NCBI GenBank assembly: GCA_037043455.1 | Contig: JAWPHD010010337.1 | Span: forward strand, 30,738 to 94,737 | DNA: 64,000 nucleotides | Origin: Cyrtodaria siliqua | Taxonomy: Eukaryota; Mollusca; Bivalvia; Adapedonta; Hiatellidae | Direction: 5' to 3' | Shown: piece after piece, positions 1 through 13,200 of the stretch | How positions within the stretch are numbered: position 1 is the stretch's first letter | Layout of the letters: each line of letters begins with the position of its first letter | Notes under the pieces: generated by a model | Database searches by the model: none | What the model was told of the DNA's origin: nothing | What the model saw: only the letters and a program-made list of their open reading frames with translations | Position numbers and translations under genes: made by a program

Positions 1-650
1 TACGAGAATTTCATGCAAAATTGGAGATTGGTATGTACCGTTATATTATGAGGCCCCGACAAACAATTTTAAATCCGATTTAATTATTTCTAAATTGTAT
101 GTGTAACAGTACCAATATGATTTAATTTCAATATTTTTAGTATTGTATTTGCAGATTTTACCTTTTTAATCTGCCAGTATTTTAATGTTTCTATTCCAAA
201 CAATAAAATGAACATTTGTAATTGTAAGAAACATTGCACATTGTAGTCTTATATAAAATTATGTCAGCGCCTCAATAAATATTTTTCACAGTAGAGGATT
301 AACAAATTTGTGATCGTCTCTAGCTGTAAAATGTCCGTGATCTTTTGATTCTGGTGTGATGTCTTTAAAATGACGAACGACGTCTAATGTGAACTTTGTG
401 GTACGTGTTCGTTAACAAGTGAATGATCTTGTTTGTGTGTGTTTGCAAAAAAAGAGGCAATTAATAGAATGCTCTATTCGTAAAAGTGTGTACAAAAGCA
501 TTGAACATTTTCAATTTCAGCCATCAGTTAATTTTTTTTTTCTGAACGGAACAGAACAAATCTTTTATTATATACGATCTCAGGTAACATGGGTTACAGC
601 AAGAGAGAAAGGTACATTACATACATACAAATGGTACAACTAAACGGTAT
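1..650. other. non-coding stretch, nothing recognised
   Basis: AT-rich sequence with no ORF of recognisable content. A 74-codon open stretch on the plus strand at 419..643 has no recognisable motif and is treated as chance. Confidence 0.5.
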
Positions 651-721
651 ACAAGGATCAGTACATATGTTAAATGTGAAGGGGGAAAGCATTATCAATA
701 AAATACGTCTCATGTACGACG

Positions 722-1351
722 TTACTTGGCATTTTGTAAAAGAATTCTGACGAAGACACTTAGTTTTTTTTGGACTTTGACTGCGGGATGGGTTAAAAGC
801 TCCTTGTATTTAATGGCATTCTTGTGCTGATAGAAATAACGCGGTATGTAATGTTTGCACATTTGATCAAAATGTGGACATTTTAATAAGTAGTGGAATT
901 CGTCACCTTTGTCGGAATCGCAAAGTGTACAACGTCTGAGGTTATACGCAGTGTTAGTAAATCTGCCAGTTTCAACGGGGAACCTATGGTTAGTCGTACG
1001 GAATTTAAATAAATAAATAAAATTGCTTCTTGGTAATTTAAGATAGTTTTCGAATGCTAGGTCATCTTTAAAAGGGTTGTAGTTTTTCCCTTTCGACGAA
1101 TTTTGTAAGTCTGATCTCCAAGATTGCGTAAACTGGTCAACTAGCGTTTGTTTAATTGAGAGGTGAATGCTACTATGTTGTAATGTATTGCGGTTTGTCC
1201 ATAAATCTGAATTGCCGGTTTTATTGAGAATGGATTTGATGTGTTTTAACCACTTATATTCGTAATTTTCAGTGTTATCCATTGATTTGTAGCTGAGGAA
1301 ACTTAGCTTTGATTGGCTTCCAATGATAAGTTTGTTCCAGAATTTTATCAT
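722..1351 (-). pseudogene. LINE C-terminal Cys/His domain
   Basis: The same reading frame as the RT, after one in-frame stop. It contains CTLCDSDKGDEFHYLLKCPH, a C-x2-C...H-x4-C arrangement seen at the C terminus of many LINE ORF2 proteins. A related fragment of another copy lies at 10714..11019. Confidence 0.8.
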
Positions 1352-1357
1352 ACGGGT

Positions 1358-3076
1358 TTATATAGTTATAGCAATTGGATGTCTACCTAGTTCTGCATAC
1401 AACATATACGAGGGAGTGCTTTTTTTGCTATTTGTAATTCTTTTCAAAAAATCTGTATGAATACGTTCTATGATGTCTAAATTTTCGAATCCCCAGACTT
1501 CGCAAGCATATGTTAAGATCGGTAATATTATACGGTCAAACAATTTTAGCTGGAGATCTAAGGGGAGGTCTAAATTATTAATTCGTCTGTAAAGTAAAAA
1601 CCTTGCTTTTTTGGCTTGTTCAACAAGATGTTTTCGTGTATTAAGGAAGCTTCCAGAGTTAGAGAATATGACGCCTAGATATTTATACTTGTTTGTGAGT
1701 TCTATTTCATCTGGTCCGAGTTTAAATGAGAATCGCGCCGTATTGCGAGCACCGAATACAATAATCTTTGTTTTGCTCGTATTTATATTCAATTTCCATA
1801 TTTCGCAATATTCATAAAAAGGTTGGAGTTATGATTGGAAACTAGTAGGGTTGTCAGAGAGGATAATAGTATCGTCTGCATATAACAGTAAGATTATTTT
1901 TATATAAACATCGGCCTGAGTGTTAACAGAAATTCCCTCTTGATCAGCATTTAACAAATATTCTTCTAAGTCGTTTAAAAAAATAGAAAATAAAATCGGC
2001 GATACATTTTCGCCTTGACGGACACCGCATTGACTTACAAAAAAAGCTGACGATTCATTATTAATGGACACATATGATTTAATATTTTGATACATTATGT
2101 TAAATATAACTTGAAACAGCTTTCCCTTAATTTCTCTATTTAATAATTTGCGCCACAGGCCTAATCGCCATATGGAATCGAACGCCTGTGCAAAATCAAC
2201 AAAGCAACAGAACAATTTCTTCTTCTGTGAACGTAGCATTTCGACTAACTTATGTAAAGTAAATATATGGTCAGTAGTTGCATACGTGGCTCTAAACCCT
2301 GCCTGATTTTCAGATAAAACCCCATTTTCATGTAAGAAAGCGTTGATTCGTCCGTTAAGGACAGACGTGAATAATTTGCCAAAACAGCTGAGTATAGTGA
2401 TCGGGCGGTAATTTTCACGACTGAGTGGATCGCCTTTGTTTTTGAAAATAGGTTTGATAATGCCTTCCAGCCAACTTGTTGGAAGATAACCTGAATCGAA
2501 TATGATATTGAATAATTTAGTGTATATGGGTAACATCACTTCTTGCGTATTTTTTATATATTCATTTATTATTTGGTCGTTGGCAGAAGCTTTAGAATTT
2601 TTAAGATTAGAAATATTTTTTAAAATTTCATCAGGTGTAATTGGAGCGTTTAAAATTGGATTGTCGTCCGCTATATTGAAATCCGGTATATAGTTGCCTT
2701 TATCATTATCAGGGAGTTTTGTGTTTATATTTTTGAAATAATCGAACAAATCATTTAACGGCGGCGTTTTATTGGAAGATATCGGCTTCATTCTATTGAG
2801 GTAACGCCAATATTCTTTCGGTTGTTTGGAATTAAGGTTTCTTAGTGTATGCTGTTGGTCGTATTTGTATTTGTTTATGAAGGTATTCATTATTTTCTTG
2901 TAATATTTACTGGACAGTTTGAATGCTGCTTTATTATTTTCATTTTTATGTTTATGGTATTGTGGTACGTGACAAGTTGTACTTAATACGTGCATTGCGA
3001 CATTTATGGCCGAACCAAGGTTTATCGGATAAGTTGTTTTTAACAACACTAGTTTTTCGAATTTTTCTAAGACCAA
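1358..3076 (-). pseudogene. LINE reverse transcriptase domain
   Basis: RT blocks in order: KEYWRYLNRM, PIFKNKGD, YRPITILSCFGKLF, ENQAGFR, FVDFAQAFDSIWR (motif A Asp), GVRQGENVSPILFSIFLNDL (motif B) and LYADDTIIL (motif C catalytic Asp pair), then NTSKTKI. A single TAA at about 1829 lies in the same frame between motif C and the NTSKTKI block. The catalytic residues are intact, so the stops look like late decay rather than old erosion. Confidence 0.88.
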
Positions 3077-4179
3077 ACGTTTCTTTTTGCAGTTTCATAA
3101 AATAATTGACCAATGGATTCGGTGATATTGTCTACTACATGTTGGTCTATAATAGTATCATTTGAGGACAGTAAGTTGTGGAAATGCTGTACTTTGGTTC
3201 GGTCTAGGTTGTCTGAAAATGACTGCTTTTTCCCATCATCCCATTTCGGTTTTATTGTTTTCTCATATATAGGCAGTTCGTTGCTTATGTTTCCAGAGTA
3301 TATATCGGTTTTTAAGGACATAGATAAAAGTGCATGGCCGTCTGAGAAAAGCGGGTCAGTATCGATTACTTCAAAATCGTTTAACAAGTTTATGCTATTA
3401 ATAGAACACAAGGTGTAGTCGATTAAGGATACATTTCGGAAAGTGCATTTTCCCACGTCTCTGTCTTTACCAAAACGTCCATTCAGAATTATTAAATTAT
3501 TATTTTTACATGCGTCAATTAGCAGATACCCATGAATATTCGTTCTGGGGTCAGTAGACTTTCTGTTAATTGACAAGCTAAAGTTATTTAGGTTCAAAAG
3601 ACCGTTATAAAAATCTAATGTGTCCTTGTCAAATTCAAAATGCTCAGCTAAAAAGGGGTCCACTGAAACATAGTCTGCCAGGGTCCCTGTTCGACTGTTA
3701 GTGTCTCCCGTGAGAAATACATATTTGTTAGAATTGCACATGGCCGTAATTTCCGAATCGAGATATCCATACTCGTCGATATTAAAGAAATTTGAACTTT
3801 CTAGTGGAATATAGACTACACCCAATATAATGTCTTCTTCGACATGGAATAGGGATTTGGACAGTTTCAACCATAGGATATATTCAGAATCGGATACTTC
3901 AGGTTCAACATAATGACATAATGAAGTTTTAACGAAAACGCCGATACCGCCACTTTTCCTTTTATATTTTCGTTTTCTTGGTTTTGACAAAAATGTGTAG
4001 TTTGGGATGGCAATATCGTCATGTTCGTTAATTTTTGTTTCTGTGACACAAAACATATCATAGTGTGGGATACAATCAATAAAGTCAGGGTACATAACTT
4101 TTCTTTTTAAACCATACACGTTAAGCGTACCTAGCGAGATGGTACTTTTATCACTATTATCATTGGTAACATAACAACT

Positions 4180-4213
<34 letters not shown>

Positions 4214-4215
4214 GT
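3067..4215 (-). pseudogene. LINE endonuclease domain (APE/exonuclease-endonuclease-phosphatase fold)
   Basis: Visible landmarks of the fold are LNVYG near the start, VTETKI (metal-binding Glu), SGGIGVFVK, LTGDTNSRTG (Asp and Asn of the GDxN strand) and SDGHALLSM (terminal Asp/His motif, with an extra Gly between Asp and His). The extra Gly could impair catalysis. The reading frame ends at a stop and overlaps the RT frame by a few bases in another phase, which marks a frameshift. Downstream, the linker that typically reads PWFG..C is found in the third frame, so at least two indels separate the endonuclease from the RT. Confidence 0.85.
4180..4212. repeat. (ATC)11 microsatellite
   Basis: Eleven ATC units. 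On the minus strand they read as eleven Asp codons fused in frame to the LINE endonuclease. The repeat marks the 5' edge of the LINE copy. Confidence 0.9.
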
Positions 4216-4244
4216 TCAATATTTTTAAATTATGTTATGCCTTT

Positions 4245-4452
4245 ACCAAGCTACGAGTTTTCTCTCACACTTAAAAATAGAAGCTGGTAAACTGGTTACC
4301 AAACTACAAGTTTTCTCTCACACTTAAAAATAGAAGCTGGTAGATTGGTTACCAAACTACGAGTTTTCTCTCACACTTAAAAACAGAAGCTGGTAGATTG
4401 GTTACCAAACTACGAGTTTTCTCTCACACTTAAAAATAGCTGGTAGATTGGT
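4245..4452. repeat. 53-bp tandem repeat, about 3.9 copies
   Basis: Units start at 4245, 4298, 4351 and 4404, an exact 53-bp period. Each begins ACCAARCTAC and contains TTTTCTCTCACAC. The last unit is slightly shortened. The array abuts the LINE's truncated 5' end. Confidence 0.92.
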
Positions 4453-4459
4453 GAAACTG

Positions 4460-5782
4460 ATACAAAATCTAATATGCAAAATAAAATTGTGATTGTTGCA
4501 ATGTTTTAGATGAGTTTCATTTTGTTTTAGAATACAAACAATATCCTGACAAGTACTTTTGAAGACGACCGAATATATTGACGTCTGTGAAATTAATTAT
4601 AAGCTTGTTTCATAGGTCGCACTAATGTTATATATGCTGTGTTTGTTGAATAAATACTCTATATATTTTGAGTTGCAGTTACATATATTTTAAATAATGT
4701 CTGTATTGTGACGCTATGTTTCGTATTAAATAAATACATACATTGCTAATGGATTAATTGCGGTATGCCTTATACTATTAAGTTAATTCGAACTGCACGT
4801 GTCTAAATTAAATGTTGATATATATTTTGTTACATCCGGAAGTTTAAAGTTGGGATTTTTGCTGGTTTTACTCAGGACAGAAAGATTATATCTGCCGTGT
4901 TTGTGTCGAACAAAGTTGGGTGTAAATGTGTATTTTTTTAACAACAAAAACGAACGCCAGTCGTACAGAGCAGTTGAAATAACTTTGTACGTACGTTTTA
5001 TTAAATATGTTATTAAAACAACTATATATTTTATGACAACATATAGTACAAATTCTATGAGAGAAAAAAAATAGTCATTGCATGAGTCAAGTTGTCTGCG
5101 TTACGAGTGTTGTGTAATCACATACACCTTTAACAATTCATAAAATACATTTACTTACAAAAAAAATTGAGTTATAACAAGATGAATGTATCGTTTGGTT
5201 AGGTAAAACACACAGCCGCATGATCGTTTCATATATTTAGATATGGATGTGTGTGTTGGGGTGGTGTGTGAGTGTTCAGATATGGTTGTGCGTATTATTG
5301 TACGGCCTACCCTCTTTCCCTGTCCTTATGTCTATAAAACAAACGACAATGTTGGGTAGTAAGGAGAAGTAAATTACTATCATGCATTTATAATTGTATT
5401 ATAAACAAACACTATATCATAATTTTCCGTTGCCAACATGTTGAGATTTTACCTTATCTTCACTAAGTGATAAAAGTTGTGTTACTCGGTTTGTATCCTT
5501 AGGTTCTATCAGGGCGTTATATGATTATCATCCCAGATTCTATAGTAAAATAAAAATCTGTGGTATACTAAAGAGATGATAATGTTCAAGATTCGTTTTG
5601 TGAAATATACATATACTGAATCATTTTGCATAAATGTGCATGAAAAATGCAGGGTTTTAAAATAATCACACCAAATACCTTAACGTTAACAGTAAACTTG
5701 GTTGAACATCTAGGATAAACACCGAGTCTATCACCTACCAGAATTTAGAGGTGTGTCAAATGTCTGGTCACTGATTGGTCAG
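4460..5782. other. non-coding region between LINE and channel gene 3' end
   Basis: AT-rich, with poly-A and TATA runs. A 91-codon open stretch (4799..5074, plus) has no recognisable feature. It should include the 3' untranslated and downstream sequence of the channel gene that ends at 5890. Confidence 0.5.
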
Positions 5783-5788
5783 TTTATT
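5783..5788 (-). promoter_or_regulatory. candidate polyadenylation signal AATAAA
   Basis: TTTATT on the plus strand reads AATAAA on the minus strand, about 100 bases after the channel gene stop codon. The position is plausible for 3' end formation. It is inferred from sequence only. Confidence 0.35.
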
Positions 5789-5889
5789 TTGATGATGCTT
5801 TATCAAAATTATGAATGCACTACCTAATGATCATATTCATGATTTGCAAACTGTAAACAATCACATTACATGTTGCCTGTGCATTCTGG

Positions 5890-6023
5890 TCAAACATCTC
5901 CGCGCGCAATCTTCCTTACAGTGAAGAAATAATGTACAACATTCATGAAAAGCATTTCAAAAATTTCCAAGAACGTAACGACACTCACTCCTACTGTCAG
6001 GCCGAAGTATCCACCAAGTGATC
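5890..6023 (-). CDS. channel exon 8 (terminal): TM2, selectivity filter, C-terminal tail
   Basis: 134 bp. Acceptor CTAATTTCAG; the first two bases complete Gly with exon 7. It reads SLGGYFGLTVGVSVVTFLEI then FEMLFM. GGxxGL and GxS (here GVS) form the pore and selectivity filter, and the Glu of FLEIFE is the conserved acidic residue at the inner end of TM2. The cytoplasmic tail is short (about 18 residues, ending RKIARGDV) and stops at TGA. Confidence 0.93.
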
Positions 6024-6072
6024 CTGAAATTAGAAAAAAACGTAGTGATTTTAAGATCCAAATCTAGAAGTG

Positions 6073-6103
<31 letters not shown>

Positions 6104-9100
6104 TGAAAATATCTACCCGACATATGGAAAATGTATTGTGTTTTTTTTATGGTATGGCTACAAATAACCAGAAAGGTGTCCATGGTACACGGATGCCCTG
6201 ATCTACAGGTAATAGAAACACTGAAGGAGACATTGTTTACTTTAAAGTAGCTATCCCGCCAACAACAGCCACATTTTACAACATATGTATACCGTTTCTA
6301 AACCTACTGACGACGAGGTATGTATATATATATATAGACACAATATAAACGGCTTTAACCAGCCAGGCAAAACCCAAAAACTGCTACGTTGAATTAAGAG
6401 TTACCAACTCATCATTCACGCATATTCAATCACGAGTATTTTTAAGAACCTGTGAAAACTCCTATACGTGTAATCGGCACGTATCCATTATCATAGTACC
6501 GGAACACACTGTTTTGTAGTGTAAGTTTGCCGTTTTGGGCGGGTTAGTTTGTCTAATACCAATCCTATTTTACTGGATTATGAACACAATAAGTACGCAT
6601 CAATATTGTAGCTGAATGGTGAAGTGATGTCAAGCAGACGAGACATACACACCGTGACTACAGTCTGGAGTATGCAGAGCTAATGATAAAACGAGCTAAT
6701 GAAAGTACTGCGGATGTCTTAGAATGGGAGCTTTTAAAGGGACACATGGCAGTCTTGATTTATTTAAAACTCGCGGCTACCCGCTTTTCTATGGGACTTG
6801 CATTTGTTCAATCATTAATGTTAATTGTAAGACTAATAGGAAGCAAATTGTTTTTACATATTACTACCGGTTGATTATAGTGCACCAATAGTATATTTAA
6901 ACCTAATGTAGAACATTAGAAAAAAACGAAAAACTCAAAAATGTATTTAATTATATGCAAGCAGGCATAAAATCCAAATGATATTTGTTAAATAAAATGA
7001 GACGCCAATTTTAATGCATGATAAAAACTTCAAAATTGCCATGTGTCCCTTTAAAAAAAATCTTAACCAAAATCCATCAATTGTAAAAAGAAGGTCATGC
7101 TCGATCATAACGACCTACTTTTGCCAGGCAAGACTATTTCTCATCTAGATGTATAATTGTGTGTGTGTTTTATAGGCTAGCATAGTGTAATGCTTTGGGT
7201 AAATTAGAAACTAAGGTAATGAACACCATGTAGCAATGTGTGGCGGATGGACGTACCGACGGACAAGGGTAATATTATATACAAACTAATATCGTGGTCG
7301 CCAGGAATAAACTAGCAAAACAGTAAATGTTAATGCAAAGAAATGGCATTACACTACATACCCCACATGTCCTCTATCGTGAATTCCAGCAGTTGTTCGT
7401 GTTTGGTGAACTCTTTATTATCGAAGAAAACTCGCACCATCATTATGTTATCTCTGAAATAGGCAAGAGTGTTTTCAACATTGTAATGTACGTAATGTAT
7501 TTATTTTATTTTATAATATAGCTGTAAACACCGTCTACAACATGACTGTTATGCTATATAACTACATCAATTGAATTGGAATGTGGAATGTGGCGCACCA
7601 ACAAAATAAAGTTTATATGGCGCCAAACAGGGACGAACATTCCAGACTTATCCTCCATTTACATCGAGATACAGTATGGAGACTGGGCCTAGAACCTTCT
7701 TTGAGTATATGCTTGATGTTACACACATGAGCCACACAAAGAGCCCAGTAGGGTTATTGTTTCTTTAGATATACGGTTTAAGTCCAAGACGGAGTCAGTA
7801 GTATATAGCAGCTCTTTAGGGAGTCGATTTGACTATATATCTATATAAATTATCGCCCCTATCGCCCCTGTAGACATGTTGTCTAGGAATATTGGAAACC
7901 CCGCTCTATGAGATGACTCATTGCTATAGACGCTTAATTAAAAACAATATTTAGCGCTACGGAAATTCCGATGACTCTTTATATAAAACGGGCATTTTGA
8001 AATCCAATATAGCGTCTGTTACACAAAATATACCGAATGATAACTCCTGGTAATACAGCTCTTAACGGTTCTTTATTTCGTTGTTTAAACTAACCTATAA
8101 GTCATCGGTGTTTTCAAAAATTGACTCCGCCGACAGGGGCGATAATTTGTATAGATATATAGTCAAATCGACTCCCTAAAGAGCTGCTATGTACTGCTAG
8201 AGACGTTCCTTAGAAATATACAAAAAAGAAAAACACTTTCTTATGTTGCTTGCATTGAGATTTGAATTGGAATGTGGAATGTGGCGCACCAATTTTCAAA
8301 AATTGACTCCGCCGACAGGGGCGATACTTTGTATAGATATATAGTCAAATCGACTCCCTAAAGAGCTGCTATGTACTGCTAGAGACGTTCCTTAGAAATA
8401 TACAAAAAAGAAAAACACTTTCTTATGTTGCTTGCATTGAGATTTGCTCACTGAATGATGAATTTCTGTTCTACATGCTTCTGGAGATGATGATCGTCTT
8501 CGTGTAGAAACCGCTGTGACATAGTTTGTCAACGTTGATCCATTTGTCATTGGCGAAGAAACTCATTTATTGGAATCGCTTCTCATGAACAGACTCAATA
8601 AAACCGAATCTGCTGCTTTATTCTCTAAATTGTGTTTGTTGCTCCCAAAGGATCACCTTTATCAGTATTTATTGACATTCACACTATCGTTTGTTTAGTG
8701 CAGTGTGGCGGCTTTAAAATGTCTCCCCGTGCTACGAATCAGTAGTGTTATTTTTACTGGTCCTTTGGGACCAACGAGCCCAATATAGGTGGCTTTGAAG
8801 CAGAATACCGCTTAAGCCGGTGCTAGGGGGCGTGAGAGGTGTTACTTCTTTCATTACTTCTCATGAACAGACTCAATAAAACCGAGTCTGCTGCTTTATT
8901 CTCTAAATTGTGTTTGTTATTCCCACAGTATCACCTTTATCAGTATTTGTTACCACGGAATAACAGGTTCTCAAAAAGTACTTTTTAGGTCTGATTCAAA
9001 GTTCTCTGGTATTAAAAAAACACATTAAAGTTTGGGATATACAAAAAAAAAATCAGAGAAGAAATGTGTAATCTGTTGCCTGTTTTACACTCATTAACTC

Positions 9101-10223
9101 AGTGTGATACGACATCATCGGGATTGGAAAACAGACTGCCTTCAAATAACTGTGTCTTTCGAAGACCAAATTCCTCCAAGTGGCAGAACACTTCATTAAC
9201 GCAGAATCATGTACAACGTTGATGAAACGGACATACAGCCTGAACATAGACCACCAGGCATTATTTGTCCAGTTAGTACAAAGCTATCATCTCGCATAGA
9301 TCAACTACTGTTACCCTTATTGGATGCACAATTGAGATTGAAAACAACCTTCCACCAGCAATTATTTGTGTTTATAGCCATATAAATAATACCTCAAGAA
9401 AGGTGCATCTCTTGGTTTAAAGGCAGCCATGTCGGATTCAGGATGGTCCAACTCGTCCATCAGATAGTACACAGACAATTCTACTTATGCTAGATGGTCA
9501 TGCTTCACATGTCTCACCTTCATTGATTCAATGGGCTAATTTGAAAACAATTTTATTTTATTTATCCGCCCAATACATACGAGTAATCTTCTTCCACCGC
9601 TAGACGTGTGAGTGTTTGATCCATTCAAGAGCTATTACCTGTGAATGCAGTCTGTACATGCGGCAACATATTGGTCAGACCATTACAAGATATCAGATAG
9701 CTCGATTGGCATGTTACGCCTACCTAAAAGCTTCTATATACCGAACAACATACAGTCAGCTTTCAGAAACAAACAGGAAATCGTCCATTCTTAGAAACAT
9801 AAGCTGCAAAACTGTACTCAGCAGAATACCTAAGGGAGACAAAAACCCATCAAATATGTGATGGCCATGAAAGCTGATAAGGAAGGTGGTCGGTAGTTAT
9901 CGACAGTAACTTGGAACACAGGATGTGTTCAGAAAAGAAACAGGAGTCACAGAAGACAATAGAAACGAAAGTAAATGTATTGAAAGACCAAACCATGACA
10001 GGTTAGCAATTACTGAAGGAGATTTTGAGCAAAGACTGCAAAAGTACAAGGTACAACATGGACAGAAAGATTAACAAAACGAATAAACATTCGCCAAATA
10101 TGTTTAAACTAACATTCGACAAAGGCATTTCAAGTTACAAGCAAGAAAAGCAAACGTTCGGAGTTTCAAAAGATTAAACATCAAATAAAAAAGTGAAGGA
10201 TACTCATGTATTGATGATGATGT

Positions 10224-10254
<31 letters not shown>

Positions 10255-13200
10255 TATTACGACAGCGATACTCAATCTGATAAGTGCTGTGTCTGCCACC
10301 GAAGCTCCCCTCCAAAAATAGACAGCTACCTTTGGTAGCCATCAAGGTAGTAAAACAGTTATTTTAAAAATTATTAAAATATTAGTTTTTATGATACAGT
10401 GATGATTCACGGATATAGTGTACATAGATTCAACACTTTATGTCCTAAAGATGGTGTCCTAAAGATGGTGCTCCAAGTATTGGAGAAAACTACATACAAC
10501 AACAACAGGATATGATAGGTTTTCAGATTTTCAGATTTTTCAGAGTCATGGCTCTTTAAGAGCATGTAACAAGTACATATATGTGCAGCACAAAGCAATG
10601 AGAACAAACAGAAATTAAAACGCTATAACATGAGGCAATATGGATGGAGAATGAGTAACGTTAATATTATTATGTGCATGCCTATAAAATAGATTTACAA
10701 AATATGGCTAGTTTTAACAAAGTGTTTTATCCTGATTATTCATGAAGATATCATACTTAACCAAGTTTGGATGTTTGTAGTAATAAGCGTTTACATATTT
10801 TCTTCTTTCTACATTAACATGACTACAATGAAACAAATAATGAAATTCATCACCTAACAAATTGGAATTACACAAATGACAAAGTCTTAAAAAAAATTCA
10901 ATGTTCATATATATACCCTTTTCAATTGGAAACTGATGATTAACACATCTAAATTTATAAAGTATATTTGCAAGATTAAAAGGAAATATACTACAATATT
11001 TAATTTGTATTGTAGACACTCCATTTACGCTGGAGCCACCTTATTATTTTTCTGCCACTGCTCTAGTGATATGAGCGAGATGGCACCTGAAACAATGCAG
11101 GGGTCATGATGAAGACCTTTAATGAGCATGAACAAAAAATGATAAAATGAACATGAATATGGGTGCGGTTGGGGGAGTGTTCTTTCCCTCCAACGGGATC
11201 TCCAGTGGCCCTATTCTTTGCCCCGTACCAAACGGGGCCCCCGGAACCACACGGGGTCGATCAGCAATAATACAATTGTCAATACCCCACACTTCTTAAC
11301 CATACAAAAGTATAGGTATAACCATAGTGTTAAATACGTGTAGCTGCAAATCAACTGAAAGCAAAAGTTATAGGTAGATAAACGTATGAAAATGAGGCGA
11401 TTGGTTGCGTCTGAATTCAACCGACATGTAAGATATCACCACTCATAAGGGTATGGCTGATTTCCGCATGCGATCGGCCTAATGTTAAGGTCAGTTTGGT
11501 TTCAATGGCTTTTTACCGTTTTCTGTTGATGTTTTTGAGTTATTACCACATATATGCTGACTGTGACCCGGGATCTATCCGATTAATATTTACGAATTGA
11601 GGAGAGATGGATATAAGTATATGATGACGAGTAGCGAGTTTTGAGTGATGACCACTGGTGTAAATTTGACGAATCTCACTACACTACCTTATGTTTGTCT
11701 GGCTCGCTGGTCCATGTTCCATGAAGCTGATGGTGGGAAAATATGCAGACGACACCTTCATTTCAAATTTCTTGACGTCACACGGCATTGGACAATTACA
11801 TACTATCGCATTAGAGGCAAAGTCGACTGCTCAAAATAAATAAATATAAACAGCAACTGAAACAACTAATATACTGGGGTTGGGGTGGTGGGGCTGGGTG
11901 GTGGTTTTAACAAAACAAGACTGATTACCGATAAACTGAAGATATAGTATTCTTAGACAGACACTCGTTTATTTAAATATCACTTTACCCGCATGTAGGA
12001 CAATATAAATATGCATTTTACCAAAACACTCAAATTATGAGATATAAGAGACGTTGCCTCACTACTTTAATACACCCGATTAATTAGGGTGCCAAGCTTA
12101 ACTATTATACAGAACAAAACAATCATTATGATATTAAGTAAAGTAAGTATCATCATCCCATGCTTGATATAGACAAGTATGTGTTGTCTGCAGTGTAAAG
12201 CAAACGTATCTTAATATATATTTACGGTCAATAAATGCAAACCATTTTTCGACAGCTAAACAAGTATCCGGTAATGTTCTCGCTATACTTGGAGCATCCT
12301 GCAAATTAAGTACATGCCGAGCTGGATCAACCACAATGAGAATTGCCTCGTCAAGTTCCGTAACAAGCGGTGATAACGGAAAACTACGAGGCAGTTTCGA
12401 TTGGCACAGAAAGCATTATGAAATTAAATGAAAATTAAGGTCACATGACAGTCAGTATTAACAGTCATTTGTACACTAATAAAAATGATAACCTTACTCG
12501 AAACTAATCTTATTTTTGTTAATTGATACAGACACAATAAAGCGCCAGAAGAAACTTACGAATAGCTTGGTTATAACAGTCGATAATTGCCAGTGCACCA
12601 CAAACTTTTCGGGTACCTGAAAAGAAACAAATGATGGATGTTCCGCTCTATATTTTGGACAGTAAGATCATAGCATTTTTGAAGAGGGTATCGTATTGTT
12701 ATGCAAGCATATTACATAGAAGACGATAGTATAGAAGAGTGTAGAGCTCTGAGCTACTGTTGATTAAGAAATGAAATAAATTAAATGTAAAAAGAAAGTA
12801 GGACAAGGTCTGTTATGATAACCTACTGTTGGTGAACATGTAGTGTACTCGTCTAAATCTACCTGTGTGTGAACTTTACAGAGACAAGGGCTATTGGTGA
12901 CTTAGAAACACTTAATGAACCTCCAACATACAGAATCGATGAACTTGTTATTGTGTAGAACTCATCTAGATGTATATGTGTGTGAAGTTTACAGAGACAA
13001 GGGCTATTGGTGACTTAGAAACACTTATTGAACCGTCAACACACAGAATCGATGAACTTGTTATTGTGTAGAACTCATCTAGATGCATCTGTGTGTGAAG
13101 TTTACAGAGACAAGGGTTATTGAAACACTTAGGACTTAGAAACACTTAATTGAAAAACTAAGGACTTAGAAACACTTAATGAACCTCCAACATACAGAAT

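Larger units (their letters stand above)
722..4215 (-). mobile_element. decayed LINE (non-LTR retrotransposon), APE endonuclease plus reverse transcriptase
   Basis: Minus-strand element of about 3.5 kb whose product would nick target DNA and reverse-transcribe its own RNA. Order of domains: apurinic-type endonuclease (4215..3067), reverse transcriptase (about 3076..1358) and a C-terminal Cys/His region (1351..722). The endonuclease frame is open upstream of its first Met to 4215, starting with 11 Asp codons (a GAT microsatellite) and then LGTLNVYG, the usual N-terminal endonuclease strand. The copy is dead: frameshifts lie near 3070 and 2950, and in-frame stops near 1830 and 1355 interrupt an otherwise continuous RT frame. 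The clade (CR1, L2 or Jockey-like) cannot be settled by eye. The element is probably 5' truncated at the GAT repeat. Confidence 0.9.

Noticed and set aside
6683..6874. 63-codon ORF
   Set aside because: It lies across the end of a MITE and has no motif.
11880..11910. G-rich run as a regulatory quadruplex
   Set aside because: Short, in an intron, no supporting context.
12134..12430. Minus-strand open stretch of about 90 codons (LVTELDEAILIVVDPARHVL) as a channel exon
   Set aside because: It contains no DEG/ENaC block, no good acceptor in phase, and exons 5 and 6 join without it. Left unassigned.
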